Shown here piece by piece: positions 34,536 to 43,353 of a DNA stretch of 64,000 bases. The notes under the pieces were generated by a model. That model was not told where the DNA came from and did no database searches. It saw nothing but the letters and a program-made list of their open reading frames with translations. The translations under genes were made by a program, and so were the position numbers. Source of the DNA: Bacteroides intestinalis DSM 17393 (lineage in GTDB: Bacteria > Bacteroidota > Bacteroidia > Bacteroidales > Bacteroidaceae); contig NZ_ABJL02000008.1 in assembly GCF_000172175.1 (NCBI RefSeq), positions 2,108,001 to 2,172,000 on the forward strand, in the 5' to 3' direction. The stretch's first letter is position 1. Each line of letters opens with the position of its first letter.

Positions 34536-37124
34536 ATGAACTTTAACAATTTTACCATTAAATCGCAAGAGGCTGTGCAAGAAGCACTGAACCTGGCCAA
34601 AAGCCGTGGACAGCAAGCCATCGAACCGGTTCATGTGATGCAGGGAGTAATGAAGGTAGGCGAAAACGTCACTAACTTCATCTTCCAGAAGCTGGGCATG
34701 AATGGTCAACAGATTGCACTTGTACTTGACAAACAAACTGACTCTTTGCCCAAAGTTTCGGGTGGAGAACCTTACTTGAGTCGCGAGACAAATGAGGTAT
34801 TCCAGAAAGCGACCCAATATTCCAAAGAAATGGGTGACGAGTTTGTTTCATTGGAGCATCTGCTGCTGGCATTGCTCACTGTAAAAAGTACTGTTTCTAC
34901 CATCCTGAAAGATGCAGGAATGACGGAACGTGAACTTCGTAATGCCATCACCGAGTTGCGTAAAGGAGAAAAAGTGACTTCACAATCCAGTGAAGACACC
35001 TATCAGTCACTTGAAAAGTATGCTATCAACCTGAACGAAGCCGCCCGAAGCGGTAAGCTCGACCCTGTTATCGGTCGTGACGAAGAAATCCGGCGTGTAT
35101 TGCAGATTCTGAGCCGTCGTACCAAAAACAACCCTATATTAATAGGTGAACCGGGTACCGGTAAGACTGCCATTGTAGAAGGTCTTGCCCATCGTATTCT
35201 GCGCGGTGATGTACCTGAAAACCTGAAGAATAAACAAGTTTATTCACTGGATATGGGAGCATTGGTTGCCGGTGCTAAATATAAAGGTGAGTTCGAGGAA
35301 CGCTTGAAAGCTGTTATTAATGAGGTGAAGAAATCAGAAGGAGACATAATTCTCTTTATTGATGAAATCCACACTTTGGTTGGTGCCGGAAAAGGTGAAG
35401 GCGCTATGGATGCCGCCAACATCCTGAAACCCGCACTGGCTCGTGGCGAACTGAGAAGTATCGGCGCAACGACCCTCGACGAGTATCAGAAGTACTTTGA
35501 AAAGGACAAAGCATTGGAACGCCGCTTCCAGATCGTGTATGTCAATGAACCGGATACGCTGAGTACCATCTCCATCCTGCGTGGTCTGAAGGAGCGTTAT
35601 GAAAACCACCACCATGTACGGATTAAAGACGACGCCATCATTGCCGCCGTGGAGTTGAGTAACCGTTATATCACAGACCGCTTCTTACCGGATAAGGCTA
35701 TCGACCTGATGGATGAAGCCGCTGCAAAGCTGCGTATGGAAGTAGATTCCGTACCGGAAGAGTTGGATGAAATTTCCCGCAAGATCAAACAGTTGGAGAT
35801 TGAGCGCGAAGCCATTAAACGTGAAAACGATAAACCGAAACTGGAACAAATCGGCAAGGAACTTGCCGAACTGAAAGAACAGGAAAAATCGCACAAAGCA
35901 AAATGGCAAAGTGAAAAGACATTGGTCAACAAGATACAACAAAATAAGGTTGAAATCGAAAACCTTAAATTTGAAGCTGATAAGGCGGAACGTGAAGGTG
36001 ACTACGGCAAAGTAGCCGAAATCCGTTACGGTAAGCTACAAGCTTTGAACAAGGAAATCGAAGATACTCAAAAAGAACTTCACATGATGCAAGGCGATAA
36101 AGCCATGATTAAGGAAGAAGTAGACGCTGAGGATATTGCAGATGTTGTATCCCGTTGGACAGGTATTCCGGTCAGCAAGATGTTGCAAAGTGAAAAAGAC
36201 AAATTGTTGCATCTGGAAGATGAACTCCACCAGCGTGTGATTGGGCAGGACGAAGCTATCGAAGCTGTCGCTGATGCTGTACGCCGTAGCCGTGCCGGTC
36301 TGCAAGATCCGAAACGCCCGATTGGTTCGTTTATCTTCCTCGGTACTACCGGTGTTGGTAAGACAGAACTTGCCAAGGCTCTTGCCGAGTTCCTCTTCGA
36401 TGACGAGTCTATGATGACGCGTATTGACATGAGTGAATATCAGGAAAAGCATAGCGTATCTCGTCTGGTCGGAGCGCCTCCGGGATATGTAGGTTACGAT
36501 GAAGGTGGCCAGTTGACCGAAGCTATCCGCCGTAAACCCTATTCAGTCGTACTGTTCGACGAAATAGAGAAAGCACATCCGGATGTATTCAATATCTTAC
36601 TTCAGGTATTGGACGACGGACGCCTGACGGATAACAAAGGACGTGTGGTAAACTTCAAAAATACCATCATTATCATGACATCTAACATGGGTAGCGCTTA
36701 TATCCAAAGTCAGATGGAAAAGCTGAATGGTACCAACAAGGAGCAGGTAATCGAGGAAACAAAGAAGGAAGTGATGAATATGTTGAAGAAAACTATTCGC
36801 CCGGAATTCCTGAACCGTATCGATGAAACAATCATGTTCCTGCCGCTGACTGAAAGCGAAATCAAGCAGATTGTGGTACTCCAGATAAAAAGTGTACAAA
36901 AGATGCTTGCCCAAAATGGCGTGGAATTGATATTGACGGAAGGAGCCATAGAATTCCTGACGAAGGTAGGATATGATCCGGAGTTTGGTGCTCGTCCCGT
37001 AAAACGGGCTATCCAACATTACTTGCTGAATGACTTGTCGAAGAAACTGTTATCTCAGGAAGTAGACCGTAGCAAACCGATTACAGTAGATGCCAGCGGT
37101 GAAAGATTGGCATTTAGAAATTAA
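34536..37124 (+). CDS. clpB: ATP-dependent disaggregase ClpB
   Basis: The 862-aa Hsp100 protein has an N-terminal ClpN domain (about 1-145), AAA+ domain 1 with Walker A GEPGTGKTA (about 205-213), the long middle coiled coil (about 405-530) specific to ClpB, and AAA+ domain 2 with Walker A GTTGVGKTE (about 605). The C-terminal D2-small domain contains GARPVKRAIQ. It resolubilises aggregated proteins together with DnaK. A sigma-54-like promoter precedes it and a strong terminator follows. Confidence 0.99.
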   Translation: MNFNNFTIKSQEAVQEALNLAKSRGQQAIEPVHVMQGVMKVGENVTNFIFQKLGMNGQQIALVLDKQTDSLPKVSGGEPYLSRETNEVFQKATQYSKEMGDEFVSLEHLLLALLTVKSTVSTILKDAGMTERELRNAITELRKGEKVTSQSSEDTYQSLEKYAINLNEAARSGKLDPVIGRDEEIRRVLQILSRRTKNNPILIGEPGTGKTAIVEGLAHRILRGDVPENLKNKQVYSLDMGALVAGAKYKGEFEERLKAVINEVKKSEGDIILFIDEIHTLVGAGKGEGAMDAANILKPALARGELRSIGATTLDEYQKYFEKDKALERRFQIVYVNEPDTLSTISILRGLKERYENHHHVRIKDDAIIAAVELSNRYITDRFLPDKAIDLMDEAAAKLRMEVDSVPEELDEISRKIKQLEIEREAIKRENDKPKLEQIGKELAELKEQEKSHKAKWQSEKTLVNKIQQNKVEIENLKFEADKAEREGDYGKVAEIRYGKLQALNKEIEDTQKELHMMQGDKAMIKEEVDAEDIADVVSRWTGIPVSKMLQSEKDKLLHLEDELHQRVIGQDEAIEAVADAVRRSRAGLQDPKRPIGSFIFLGTTGVGKTELAKALAEFLFDDESMMTRIDMSEYQEKHSVSRLVGAPPGYVGYDEGGQLTEAIRRKPYSVVLFDEIEKAHPDVFNILLQVLDDGRLTDNKGRVVNFKNTIIIMTSNMGSAYIQSQMEKLNGTNKEQVIEETKKEVMNMLKKTIRPEFLNRIDETIMFLPLTESEIKQIVVLQIKSVQKMLAQNGVELILTEGAIEFLTKVGYDPEFGARPVKRAIQHYLLNDLSKKLLSQEVDRSKPITVDASGERLAFRN

Positions 37125-37142
37125 ACCTAAAAAAACGAAGAT

Positions 37143-37202
37143 AAAAAAGGCTGTCTTGTTTCTGGATGAAATGTACTTCAGAACTAACAAGACAGCCTTT
37201 TC
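37143..37202. terminator. Intrinsic terminator after clpB
   Basis: AAAAAAGGCTGTCTTGTT and AACAAGACAGCCTTTTCTT form a 14-bp stem with a ~24-nt loop, flanked by A and T tracts. It can serve clpB (+) and the small gene at 37203 (-). Confidence 0.82.
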
Positions 37203-37439
37203 TTATTTTATAGCGAGCTGCTTAACGACCGGTGTGGATAGGGGATGCGTCACAACCAACACATAATCTCCTGCGCATGGCAAATCAAAAGAAATTTGTT
37301 CCTCTTTCGCCTGCTTTACATCAATCACCTTTCCCCGGATATGGTATAAACAAAGCGTAGCGTTAGGCAACACTCCACCTACATATATCTTACCAGCAGT
37401 TTTATCTACCTGTACTGTTACGCTCTTATGCTCTTCCAT
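37203..37439 (-). CDS. Small hypothetical protein
   Basis: A 78-aa protein without signal peptide. The pattern KIYVGGVLPNATLCLYHIRGKVIDVKQAKEEQISFDLPCAGDYVLVV looks like a small beta-sandwich and ends in VVKQLAIK, reminiscent of type IX secretion C-terminal domains (K-x-x-x at the end). No such cargo context is present, so I do not assign one. It lies between the clpB terminator and the RNA candidate. Confidence 0.55.
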   Translation of the reverse strand: MEEHKSVTVQVDKTAGKIYVGGVLPNATLCLYHIRGKVIDVKQAKEEQISFDLPCAGDYVLVVTHPLSTPVVKQLAIK

Positions 37440-37488
37440 CTTATCATTGCCAACCTCAAGTTCCCCCTCAAGGCAGTAAATTCATAAT

Positions 37489-37744
37489 AAAAAAGCGTGG
37501 GAACTGTTGTTATTATTGTACCTGGGGCTCTGGACTGCCACTATTCAAATAATATACAACAACCCACGCTCCGAACTATATATACATGTGCATATACAAC
37601 AGAGCATGAACGTTTGTTGTCTATTATCCTTGAATAGCGTGAAATTGTCCAGATTTCAAGTACAAGATAATATTAAACGCTTTTATCTATAATTATCCTT
37701 CAATTATTGTAAAGGGAGGCCACTACCTACCCTGCATTTCAGGA
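37489..37744 (-). ncRNA. Candidate structured RNA, about 256 nt
   Basis: A TACCTTTG box at 37758-37751 (minus strand) follows a terminator of the upstream operon. About 250 nt later comes a long hairpin: GCGTGGGTTGTTGTATATTATT pairs with the complement ending in CCCACGC, followed by TTTTTT. The only ORFs inside are short and unconvincing. The 5' part contains the small stem CCTGAAATGCAGG. The arrangement (own promoter, own terminator, no ORF) marks an independent RNA gene. I could not identify it: 5' and 3' ends do not pair as in 6S RNA and there is no RNase P or tmRNA motif. Confidence 0.6.
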
Positions 37745-37750
37745 TGGCAA

Positions 37751-37758
37751 CAAAGGTA
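37751..37758 (-). promoter_or_regulatory. -7 box (TACCTTTG) for the RNA candidate
   Basis: TACCTTTG on the minus strand sits between the 37797-37835 terminator and the RNA. The -33 region is AT-rich without a clear TTTG at the right distance. Confidence 0.5.
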
Positions 37759-37796
37759 TAAAAAAAGTAATCAAAATTAAAACTACAGCATAAAAA

Positions 37797-37835
37797 AAAG
37801 CGAATTATCCGGGATGTCCCGCATAATTCGCTTTT
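37797..37835. terminator. Intrinsic terminator after the DUF5606 gene
   Basis: AAAAGCGAATTAT and ATAATTCGCTTTT plus CGGGA/TCCCG form a near-perfect hairpin. It ends the nusB-to-DUF5606 gene run on the minus strand, 29 bp after its last stop. Confidence 0.88.
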
Positions 37836-37863
37836 CTATGAAAAGAATAGCTTATTTTTAAAT

Positions 37864-38295
37864 TTATTCTTCTGTTTTTTCTTCAGTAGCTTCAACTTCT
37901 GCAGCCTCTTCGAAATCAGTCATTCCGCAAGCAACTAACAGGTTGTACCAGGAAATAAGTTTTTTGATATCCGTCACATATACACGGTCGCGATCGAAAG
38001 TAGGCAGAACCTCTCCCAAATAAGCGCGAAGGTCATCAGCAGTGGCTTTTTTCAGATCCATCACTACAGCTGCACCGTTTTCTTTCTTTTTCATGGCTAG
38101 TAATACATCTTTCAAAGGCACATCGTCCGTATCCGTATACATGGCAATATCGCCCAAAGATATTATTTTCTCGTTACCATAAGCAGGGAAACGTTTCTTG
38201 TCTGTAAGTGATTCTACAATCAACATATTTCTACCTTGTGAAATGAGCTTATACAATCCCGGTTTACCGGAGATAGACAAAATAGTCTTCAACAT
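37864..38295 (-). CDS. DUF5606 protein
   Basis: The 143-aa protein begins MLKTILSISGKPGLYKLISQGRNMLIVESL, the signature of DUF5606, a cytoplasmic Bacteroidetes family of unknown function with an N-terminal beta-barrel-like part. The tail is acidic (EVEATEEKTEE). It lies 29 bp after coaE and ends the gene run that starts with nusB. Confidence 0.8.
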   Translation of the reverse strand: MLKTILSISGKPGLYKLISQGRNMLIVESLTDKKRFPAYGNEKIISLGDIAMYTDTDDVPLKDVLLAMKKKENGAAVVMDLKKATADDLRAYLGEVLPTFDRDRVYVTDIKKLISWYNLLVACGMTDFEEAAEVEATEEKTEE

Positions 38296-38324
38296 AGTAT
38301 GTTCTATTTTTTATTAGTAATATT

Positions 38325-38939
38325 TTATTTTTTCGGTGGGCAAAGGTAAGCAATATTTTTAGATAGAGAAGTTATTAGTTCTAAAACCTGCGGAATTAAC
38401 GGAGTTTCACCGTCGTTTACAATTACAAAATCAGCCTGGATACGCTTATCTTCATCACTCATCTGGCTACGAACACGACGTTCCACCAATTCCCGCGGAG
38501 CAGTATCACGCTGCATGGCACGGGTTATACGGATTTCCTCGGGTGCATATACCATAATTACGGCATCTACTTCACCTGCAAATCCGGCTTCAATCAGAAT
38601 TGCAGACTCCATCCCTACTATCGGATATGCATCGTATCGCTTTACCCATTGATGAAAATCATCCCGCACCCGTGGATGAATAATACCGTTTACAGTACGG
38701 ATATGTTCGGGGTTACCAAATATATAGGAAGCAAGCAAGGTTTTATTCAACTCTCCATCGGTATAAATATCTTCTCCCAGTAAAGATATCAGTTCCCGGC
38801 GAATCAAAGAGTCCGAAACAGTCAGGCGCTTGGATTCAATATCCGAGATATAAACAGGGACACCCATCACTTCCAATAGTCGGGAAACTACACTTTTTCC
38901 ACTACCGATTCCACCAGTTATACCTATCTTAATTGCCAT
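38325..38939 (-). CDS. coaE: Dephospho-CoA kinase
   Basis: The 204-aa enzyme phosphorylates dephospho-CoA in the last step of CoA synthesis. It starts at ATG 38939 (MAIKIGITGGIGSGKSVVSR), putting the P-loop GGIGSGKS at residues 9-16 as usual; an ATG seven codons upstream is possible but gives an atypical tail. The CoaE lid and substrate region is marked by HPRVRDDFHQWVK. It overlaps the end of the YbbR gene by about 11 bp. Confidence 0.95.
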   Translation of the reverse strand: MAIKIGITGGIGSGKSVVSRLLEVMGVPVYISDIESKRLTVSDSLIRRELISLLGEDIYTDGELNKTLLASYIFGNPEHIRTVNGIIHPRVRDDFHQWVKRYDAYPIVGMESAILIEAGFAGEVDAVIMVYAPEEIRITRAMQRDTAPRELVERRVRSQMSDEDKRIQADFVIVNDGETPLIPQVLELITSLSKNIAYLCPPKK

Positions 38940-39960
38940 AATCAGGAGATACTTGCTCAATTAGGAAATCTACCTGTTCCGGACTGATACGTATCTGGTT
39001 TACGCCTTTCGGCACTGATCTTAATTTCACCGTATACTTATCCGAACCTAATTTCAGAAGTTCTTCATAAGAAACATTGATATGAAAATCACTTGCTGTT
39101 ATTTGGCGGAAATGACTCAAACCAACCTGGAAAGTAACATTCACTTTTGATGGAAATGCACGCAACACTTTACCTGCAGGAAAGTTAACACCCCGCAAAG
39201 GAACTTCCACAGTTTTCTCCGTATAAATATCCACAGGAAAAATCATCTCCACAGAAGCCGGCACAAACTTAACCCCCTTCTGGGCAAGCAAAGGAATTTG
39301 CCTCTTCAGTGTATCAGAGACATCTTCAAATTTCACCTTCTGTGTATAGGCAATGGTTATTGTATCCAGTACACCTGCAGGTGCGTAGGCTAATACAGAA
39401 TCAGGCGTACAAATTGTATCGGAAATATAATACTGGCGTCCGGCACTCACTGTTCCCTGTAACTTCACCGGAACTAATTTGGAGTCTCCGGTAGAATAGA
39501 TATACTCTAACGTATCGGGTTTCACGGAAAGCAATTTTGTAGATACGTTCAACTGGTTGAGCAATCTTTTCTCAAACTGCGAAGAATAAATACGCACATG
39601 GTTATCCTTCCCTTTATAGTCAGAAAAATCCAAAGTAATAGGGAAAAAGCTCTTTCCAAGCATATAGTTGAGTAACACCGTACCTTTATCTTTCACCCGA
39701 ATATGCAGTTCGGAAGGAGGTTCAGAAGTTATAACAATATTATTAGGAACTCCTTTCAAACGTACCGGAATGGAGAATTCCGTTTCATAATCATTATTTA
39801 ATGTCTGAAGCAGCCAGAAACCACTGGCAATGAAGAAGAAAAATAAAAAAATTAAGAACTCTCTGCTCTTATCACTGAGCAGAAAGTCCTTAATTTTTCT
39901 CGCTGTTTTTAAATATATGCGTTTTATGTTCCTACGATCAATCATAGGCTCACTATTCAA
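38929..39960 (-). CDS. YbbR-like domain protein (CdaR-related)
   Basis: The 343-aa protein has a cytoplasmic N-terminus, one transmembrane helix (about 32-52) and a periplasmic portion with YbbR-like beta repeats (with FSIPVRLKGVPNNIVITSEPPSELHIRVKDKG). YbbR proteins in Firmicutes (CdaR) modulate the diadenylate cyclase CdaA, but here no cdaA is adjacent. It lies 2 bp after yajC and overlaps coaE, a conserved Bacteroides order. Confidence 0.82.
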   Translation of the reverse strand: MNSEPMIDRRNIKRIYLKTARKIKDFLLSDKSREFLIFLFFFFIASGFWLLQTLNNDYETEFSIPVRLKGVPNNIVITSEPPSELHIRVKDKGTVLLNYMLGKSFFPITLDFSDYKGKDNHVRIYSSQFEKRLLNQLNVSTKLLSVKPDTLEYIYSTGDSKLVPVKLQGTVSAGRQYYISDTICTPDSVLAYAPAGVLDTITIAYTQKVKFEDVSDTLKRQIPLLAQKGVKFVPASVEMIFPVDIYTEKTVEVPLRGVNFPAGKVLRAFPSKVNVTFQVGLSHFRQITASDFHINVSYEELLKLGSDKYTVKLRSVPKGVNQIRISPEQVDFLIEQVSPDYGN

Positions 39961-39962
39961 AT

Positions 39963-40292
39963 TTATTTAGCAGCCTGATTGCTGTTAGCATCTGCAGCTG
40001 CTGCAAATATAGAATTCTTATCAATTCTAATCCTAACATTAGAAGCGATTTCAAGTACTATATCATTATCATTAATCTCTTTGATAACACCATGAATACC
40101 ACCGGCAGTAATCACCTTTTGGTTTACCTGAAGCGATTTGCGGAAGTTTGCAATTTCTTTTTGCTTTTTGTTTTGTGGACGAATCATGAAAAAATACATG
40201 ATAGCAAACATGGCAATCAGAAGAATCCACATCATGCTACCACCACCAGGAGCTGCGGCAGGAGCTTGCAAGAATACGGTCATTAAATTCAT
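39963..40292 (-). CDS. yajC: Preprotein translocase subunit YajC
   Basis: The 109-aa protein has one transmembrane helix (about 20-41, MMWILLIAMFAIMYFFMI) followed by RPQNKKQKE and a cytoplasmic domain with VNQKVITAGGIHGVIKEI. It is the YajC subunit that associates with SecDF. It lies between nusB and ybbR on the same strand. Confidence 0.95.
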   Translation of the reverse strand: MNLMTVFLQAPAAAPGGGSMMWILLIAMFAIMYFFMIRPQNKKQKEIANFRKSLQVNQKVITAGGIHGVIKEINDNDIVLEIASNVRIRIDKNSIFAAAADANSNQAAK

Positions 40293-40331
40293 AAATTATT
40301 CGTTTTTAGTTTTTAATACTCAACAAAGATA

Positions 40332-41258
40332 TCAGTTTTTAGCCAACTTACCTTCTTTTTTTAATTGATTAACTATTCCGTCTAATGTACCATTTACGAA
40401 ACTTCCGCTCTTTATCGTACTATAGACTTTAGCAATCTCTACATACTCATTTAACGAAACACTCACAGGAATGTTCGGAAAACTTAGAATTTCCGCTAAT
40501 GCACATTGCATTATTATCACGTCCATAAAGGCTACACGATCCAAATCCCAATTACGAGTATTCTCACTGATCAGATGACGATAGTAATCACAATTCAAGA
40601 TGGCACGACGGAACAAACGACGAGCAAACTCCTGGTCCTCCTCATCTTTGAACTCAGGCAACAAAGTCTGATTGGCACCATTCTTTTCCTCAAAACGTTT
40701 GATTGTCTTTAGAACAAAAGTATCTACGATTTCTTTGTCATCATTCCAATAAAGGCTCTGGTCTTCCAACAAAGTATCCAATGCTTCGTTATTAAAAATA
40801 AATGCTTTATAGAGCTTTCTCCATAATTCACGGTCTGTTTCATAAGACTTATCAGGCGAAGCCATATATTCCTTATATATATCAGAAGCTATAATCTTCT
40901 CATACAACCCCTTGATAAAGTCTTCGTCATTTGTCCACGACCGTTTTTGGTTGGCAACAAAGTCAAGCAACTGCTTATTCACTTCCAGTTGAGAAACGAA
41001 CTTGTTTTCTACGAATTTCATGTTGGGATACAACTCCTCCGCGGTCGGAGCTAACTTGGCTTTTGCCGCATCAATGCGTTTTTGTGCGTAAGTCGTCAGA
41101 GCCACCATCAGCATCAGCAAATAATTATAAAGGTCATACGCTTTCGAAAGACTAAAGAATAATTCTTTCTCCGCTGAGTCTAAATTTTTACTGCCATTCT
41201 GATAATAAGCATATACAATCTGTATAATCTTAAGACGAATAAGAACTCTGTTAATCAT
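40332..41258 (-). CDS. nusB: NusB-family transcription antitermination factor (extended)
   Basis: The 308-aa protein is about twice the length of E. coli NusB; Bacteroidetes NusB proteins carry a large N-terminal extension. The start at ATG 41258 (MINRVLIRLKIIQIVYAYYQNG) fits the family; an upstream ATG would only add an unrelated 25 residues. The C-terminal NusB domain holds FMDVIIMQCALAEILSFPNIPVSVSLNEYVEIAK and SGSFVNGTLDGI. It joins the rRNA antitermination complex with NusE. It is preceded by a good promoter at 41293-41325. Confidence 0.93.
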   Translation of the reverse strand: MINRVLIRLKIIQIVYAYYQNGSKNLDSAEKELFFSLSKAYDLYNYLLMLMVALTTYAQKRIDAAKAKLAPTAEELYPNMKFVENKFVSQLEVNKQLLDFVANQKRSWTNDEDFIKGLYEKIIASDIYKEYMASPDKSYETDRELWRKLYKAFIFNNEALDTLLEDQSLYWNDDKEIVDTFVLKTIKRFEEKNGANQTLLPEFKDEEDQEFARRLFRRAILNCDYYRHLISENTRNWDLDRVAFMDVIIMQCALAEILSFPNIPVSVSLNEYVEIAKVYSTIKSGSFVNGTLDGIVNQLKKEGKLAKN

Positions 41259-41292
41259 AAATCTATTAATCAATACTGTTGTTAACGAGTTG

Positions 41293-41325
41293 CAAAAGTA
41301 GACATTTTTAATGAGTTTACGCAAA
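41293..41325 (-). promoter_or_regulatory. Full -33/-7 promoter for the nusB operon
   Basis: On the minus strand TTTG (41325-41322), 21 nt, TACTTTTG (41300-41293). It lies 35 bp before the nusB start. Confidence 0.65.
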
Positions 41326-41430
41326 TAAATCACATTTTTTAATGCAGATATTCATTATCCGGGCTTTTTCTTTTGACAGTTTAAAAAAAATCGTCATTTT
41401 TGAAGCCAATTACAACAAGAAACCTAAAAT

Positions 41431-41874
41431 ATGGAAGACTTAAAGAAAAAAGGAGCGGACATGAACGATAAGGAGATTGTATTCTCCAAATCCATTAAAG
41501 CAGGTAAACGAATCTACTATCTGGATGTAAAAAAGAACAGAAAAGATGAAATGTTTCTCGCAATCACTGAAAGCAAGAAAGTGGTGACCGGTGAAGGCGA
41601 AGATGCGCAGGTAAGTTTTGAGAAACATAAGATTTTCTTATATAGGGAAGATTTTGAAAAGTTCATGAACGGTCTGAATGAAGCTATTAATTTCATTAAT
41701 CAGAAAGAAATGCTGGAAGTTATAGGCGATATGAATGCAAAAGCAGATGCAAAGAATGTTATAGATGCAGATGCCGATGCAAATATAGAAGCAGCATTGG
41801 AAATGAATGAAAAAGGTATGGAATTGGACGGAGAAATCAAGATTGATATAGATTTTGAAGAGCCAACTCTTTGA
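41431..41874 (+). CDS. PUR-family (DUF3276) nucleic-acid-binding protein
   Basis: The 147-aa protein carries one PUR repeat-like domain (about 15-95, with FSKSIKAGKRIYYLDVKKNRKDEMFLAITESKK), a fold shared with Pur-alpha that binds single-stranded DNA/RNA. DUF3276 proteins of Bacteroidetes dimerise through it. The tail is strongly acidic. It is upstream of rplY but separated by that gene's own promoter. A second in-frame ATG occurs ten codons later. Confidence 0.85.
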   Translation: MEDLKKKGADMNDKEIVFSKSIKAGKRIYYLDVKKNRKDEMFLAITESKKVVTGEGEDAQVSFEKHKIFLYREDFEKFMNGLNEAINFINQKEMLEVIGDMNAKADAKNVIDADADANIEAALEMNEKGMELDGEIKIDIDFEEPTL

Positions 41875-41900
41875 TAATTCAAAAAGAAGCTGTACTTTTG
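41870..41900 (+). promoter_or_regulatory. Full -33/-7 promoter for rplY, overlapping the DUF3276 stop
   Basis: TTTG (41870-41873), exactly 19 nt, TACTTTTG (41893-41900). The -33 element includes the stop codon of the preceding gene. The ~95-nt leader contains a short TGTGG/CCACA hairpin and a CATCG/CGATG stem, possibly a ribosomal-protein leader. Confidence 0.7.
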
Positions 41901-41999
41901 CACCGCTTTTTTGCAACATTGTGTGGTAACCCCACATCGTGCGATGGTGAATTAAGCAACAAAACAACTTAATTTAGAGTAACACAAAAAATTAAAGAA

Positions 42000-42590
42000 A
42001 TGAAATCAATTGAAGTAAAAGGTACTGCAAGAACTATTGCAGAACGTTCTTCGGAACAAGCAAGAGCTTTGAAAGCTATTCGTAAAGACAACGGTGTACC
42101 CTGCGTACTCTACGGAGCAGGTGAAAACATTCACTTCACTGTACCCGCTGATGGTCTGCGCAACTTAGTTTATACTCCGCACATCTACGTAGTTGACCTC
42201 GTAATCGATGGCAAGAAAATAAACGCTATTATGAAGGATATTCAATTCCACCCGGTAAAAGATACTATCCTGCACGTTGACTTCTATCAGATTGACGAAT
42301 CTAAACCCATCGTTATGGAAGTTCCGGTACAGATGGAAGGTTTGGCAGAAGGTGTTAAGGCCGGTGGTAAGCTGGTATTGCAGATGCGTAAACTGAAAGT
42401 GAAAGCTTTATATAACGTTATTCCTGAGAAACTGACTATAAATGTTGCTCACTTGGGTCTGGGTAAGACTGTTAAAGTTGGTGAGTTGAGCTTCGAAGGT
42501 CTGGAATTGATGAATGCAAAAGAAGCTGTTGTATGCGCTGTTAAGCTGACTCGTGCTGCAAGAGGTGCCGCTGCTGCTGCAGGCAACTAA
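42000..42590 (+). CDS. rplY: 50S ribosomal protein L25 (CTC form)
   Basis: The 196-aa protein has an N-terminal L25 domain (about 1-95, with LKAIRKDNGVPCVLYG) that binds 5S rRNA and a C-terminal TL5/CTC beta domain (about 96-185). It is the long form common outside gammaproteobacteria. The tail ends in an Ala/Gly-rich stretch. An iterated-word hairpin separates it from pth. Confidence 0.97.
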   Translation: MKSIEVKGTARTIAERSSEQARALKAIRKDNGVPCVLYGAGENIHFTVPADGLRNLVYTPHIYVVDLVIDGKKINAIMKDIQFHPVKDTILHVDFYQIDESKPIVMEVPVQMEGLAEGVKAGGKLVLQMRKLKVKALYNVIPEKLTINVAHLGLGKTVKVGELSFEGLELMNAKEAVVCAVKLTRAARGAAAAAGN

Positions 42591-42618
42591 TCAGTTCTTT
42601 CGTAAGAAGACATATTCC

Positions 42619-42685
42619 GGAACGCGGGTTAACGCAGAAGACGCAGATTACATTAATCCGCGGACGCTGCGATAATCCGCGTTCC
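42619..42685. repeat. 19-bp inverted repeat built on CGCGGATTA words
   Basis: GGAACGCGGGTTAACGCAG (42619-42637) pairs with the region 42667-42685 with two mismatches. Inside are further copies (CGCAGATT, AATCCGCG). It lies between rplY and pth and has no U-tract. Confidence 0.7.
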
Positions 42686-42754
42686 TCGTTTACTATTATT
42701 CTTATAGCATAGTTATTTATAGCTTATAGTTTTCTAAAAACATTATTCAGAAAC

Positions 42755-43318
42755 ATGAAATATTTAATTGTTGGATTAGGAAATATAGGTCCCGAATATC
42801 ACGAAACCCGCCATAACATAGGTTTTATGGTAGTAGATGCATTGGCAAAAGAAGCAGGTGCCACTTTCAACGACGGACGTTACGGCTTTACCACTACCCT
42901 ATCCGTCAAAGGACGCCAACTGTTATTACTAAAGCCTTCTACATTTATGAACCTCAGCGGAAATGCTGTGCGCTACTGGATGCAGAAAGAAAACATTCCA
43001 TTGGAAAATGTGTTAATAATAGTAGATGACCTTGCCCTATCTTTCGGGACTTTGCGTCTAAAAGGAAAAGGCAGTGATGCCGGACACAACGGGCTAAAAC
43101 ATATTGCTGCTATTCTGGGTACACAGAATTATGCCCGACTTCGTTTCGGTATCGGTAACGAATTTCCACGAGGCGGCCAGGTGGACTATGTGCTGGGACA
43201 TTTTACCGAAGAAGATCAGGAAACGATGGATGAACGCCTGAAAACAGCAGGAGAGATCATCAAGAGTTTCTGCCTGGCAGGAATTGATATTACAATGAAT
43301 CAATTTAATAAAAAGTAG
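42755..43318 (+). CDS. pth: Peptidyl-tRNA hydrolase
   Basis: The 187-aa enzyme recycles tRNA from peptidyl-tRNA. The catalytic His lies in YHETRHNIGFMVVDAL (H20), and VDDLALSFGTLRLKGKGSDAGHNGLKH contains the second conserved Asp and the substrate clamp. Its length is typical. The S4-domain gene follows 35 bp later on the same strand, a common order with rplY-pth. Confidence 0.97.
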   Translation: MKYLIVGLGNIGPEYHETRHNIGFMVVDALAKEAGATFNDGRYGFTTTLSVKGRQLLLLKPSTFMNLSGNAVRYWMQKENIPLENVLIIVDDLALSFGTLRLKGKGSDAGHNGLKHIAAILGTQNYARLRFGIGNEFPRGGQVDYVLGHFTEEDQETMDERLKTAGEIIKSFCLAGIDITMNQFNKK

Positions 43319-43353
43319 TTGGCAGTTAATAACTAACTTTCTCCAAAAAAATT

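Noticed and set aside
36036..36452. 138-codon ORF antisense to clpB
   Set aside because: Shadow of the AAA+ domain coding sequence.
37489..37744. 6S RNA
   Set aside because: The 5' and 3' ends of the candidate do not form the long closing stem expected for 6S RNA, so I left it unnamed.
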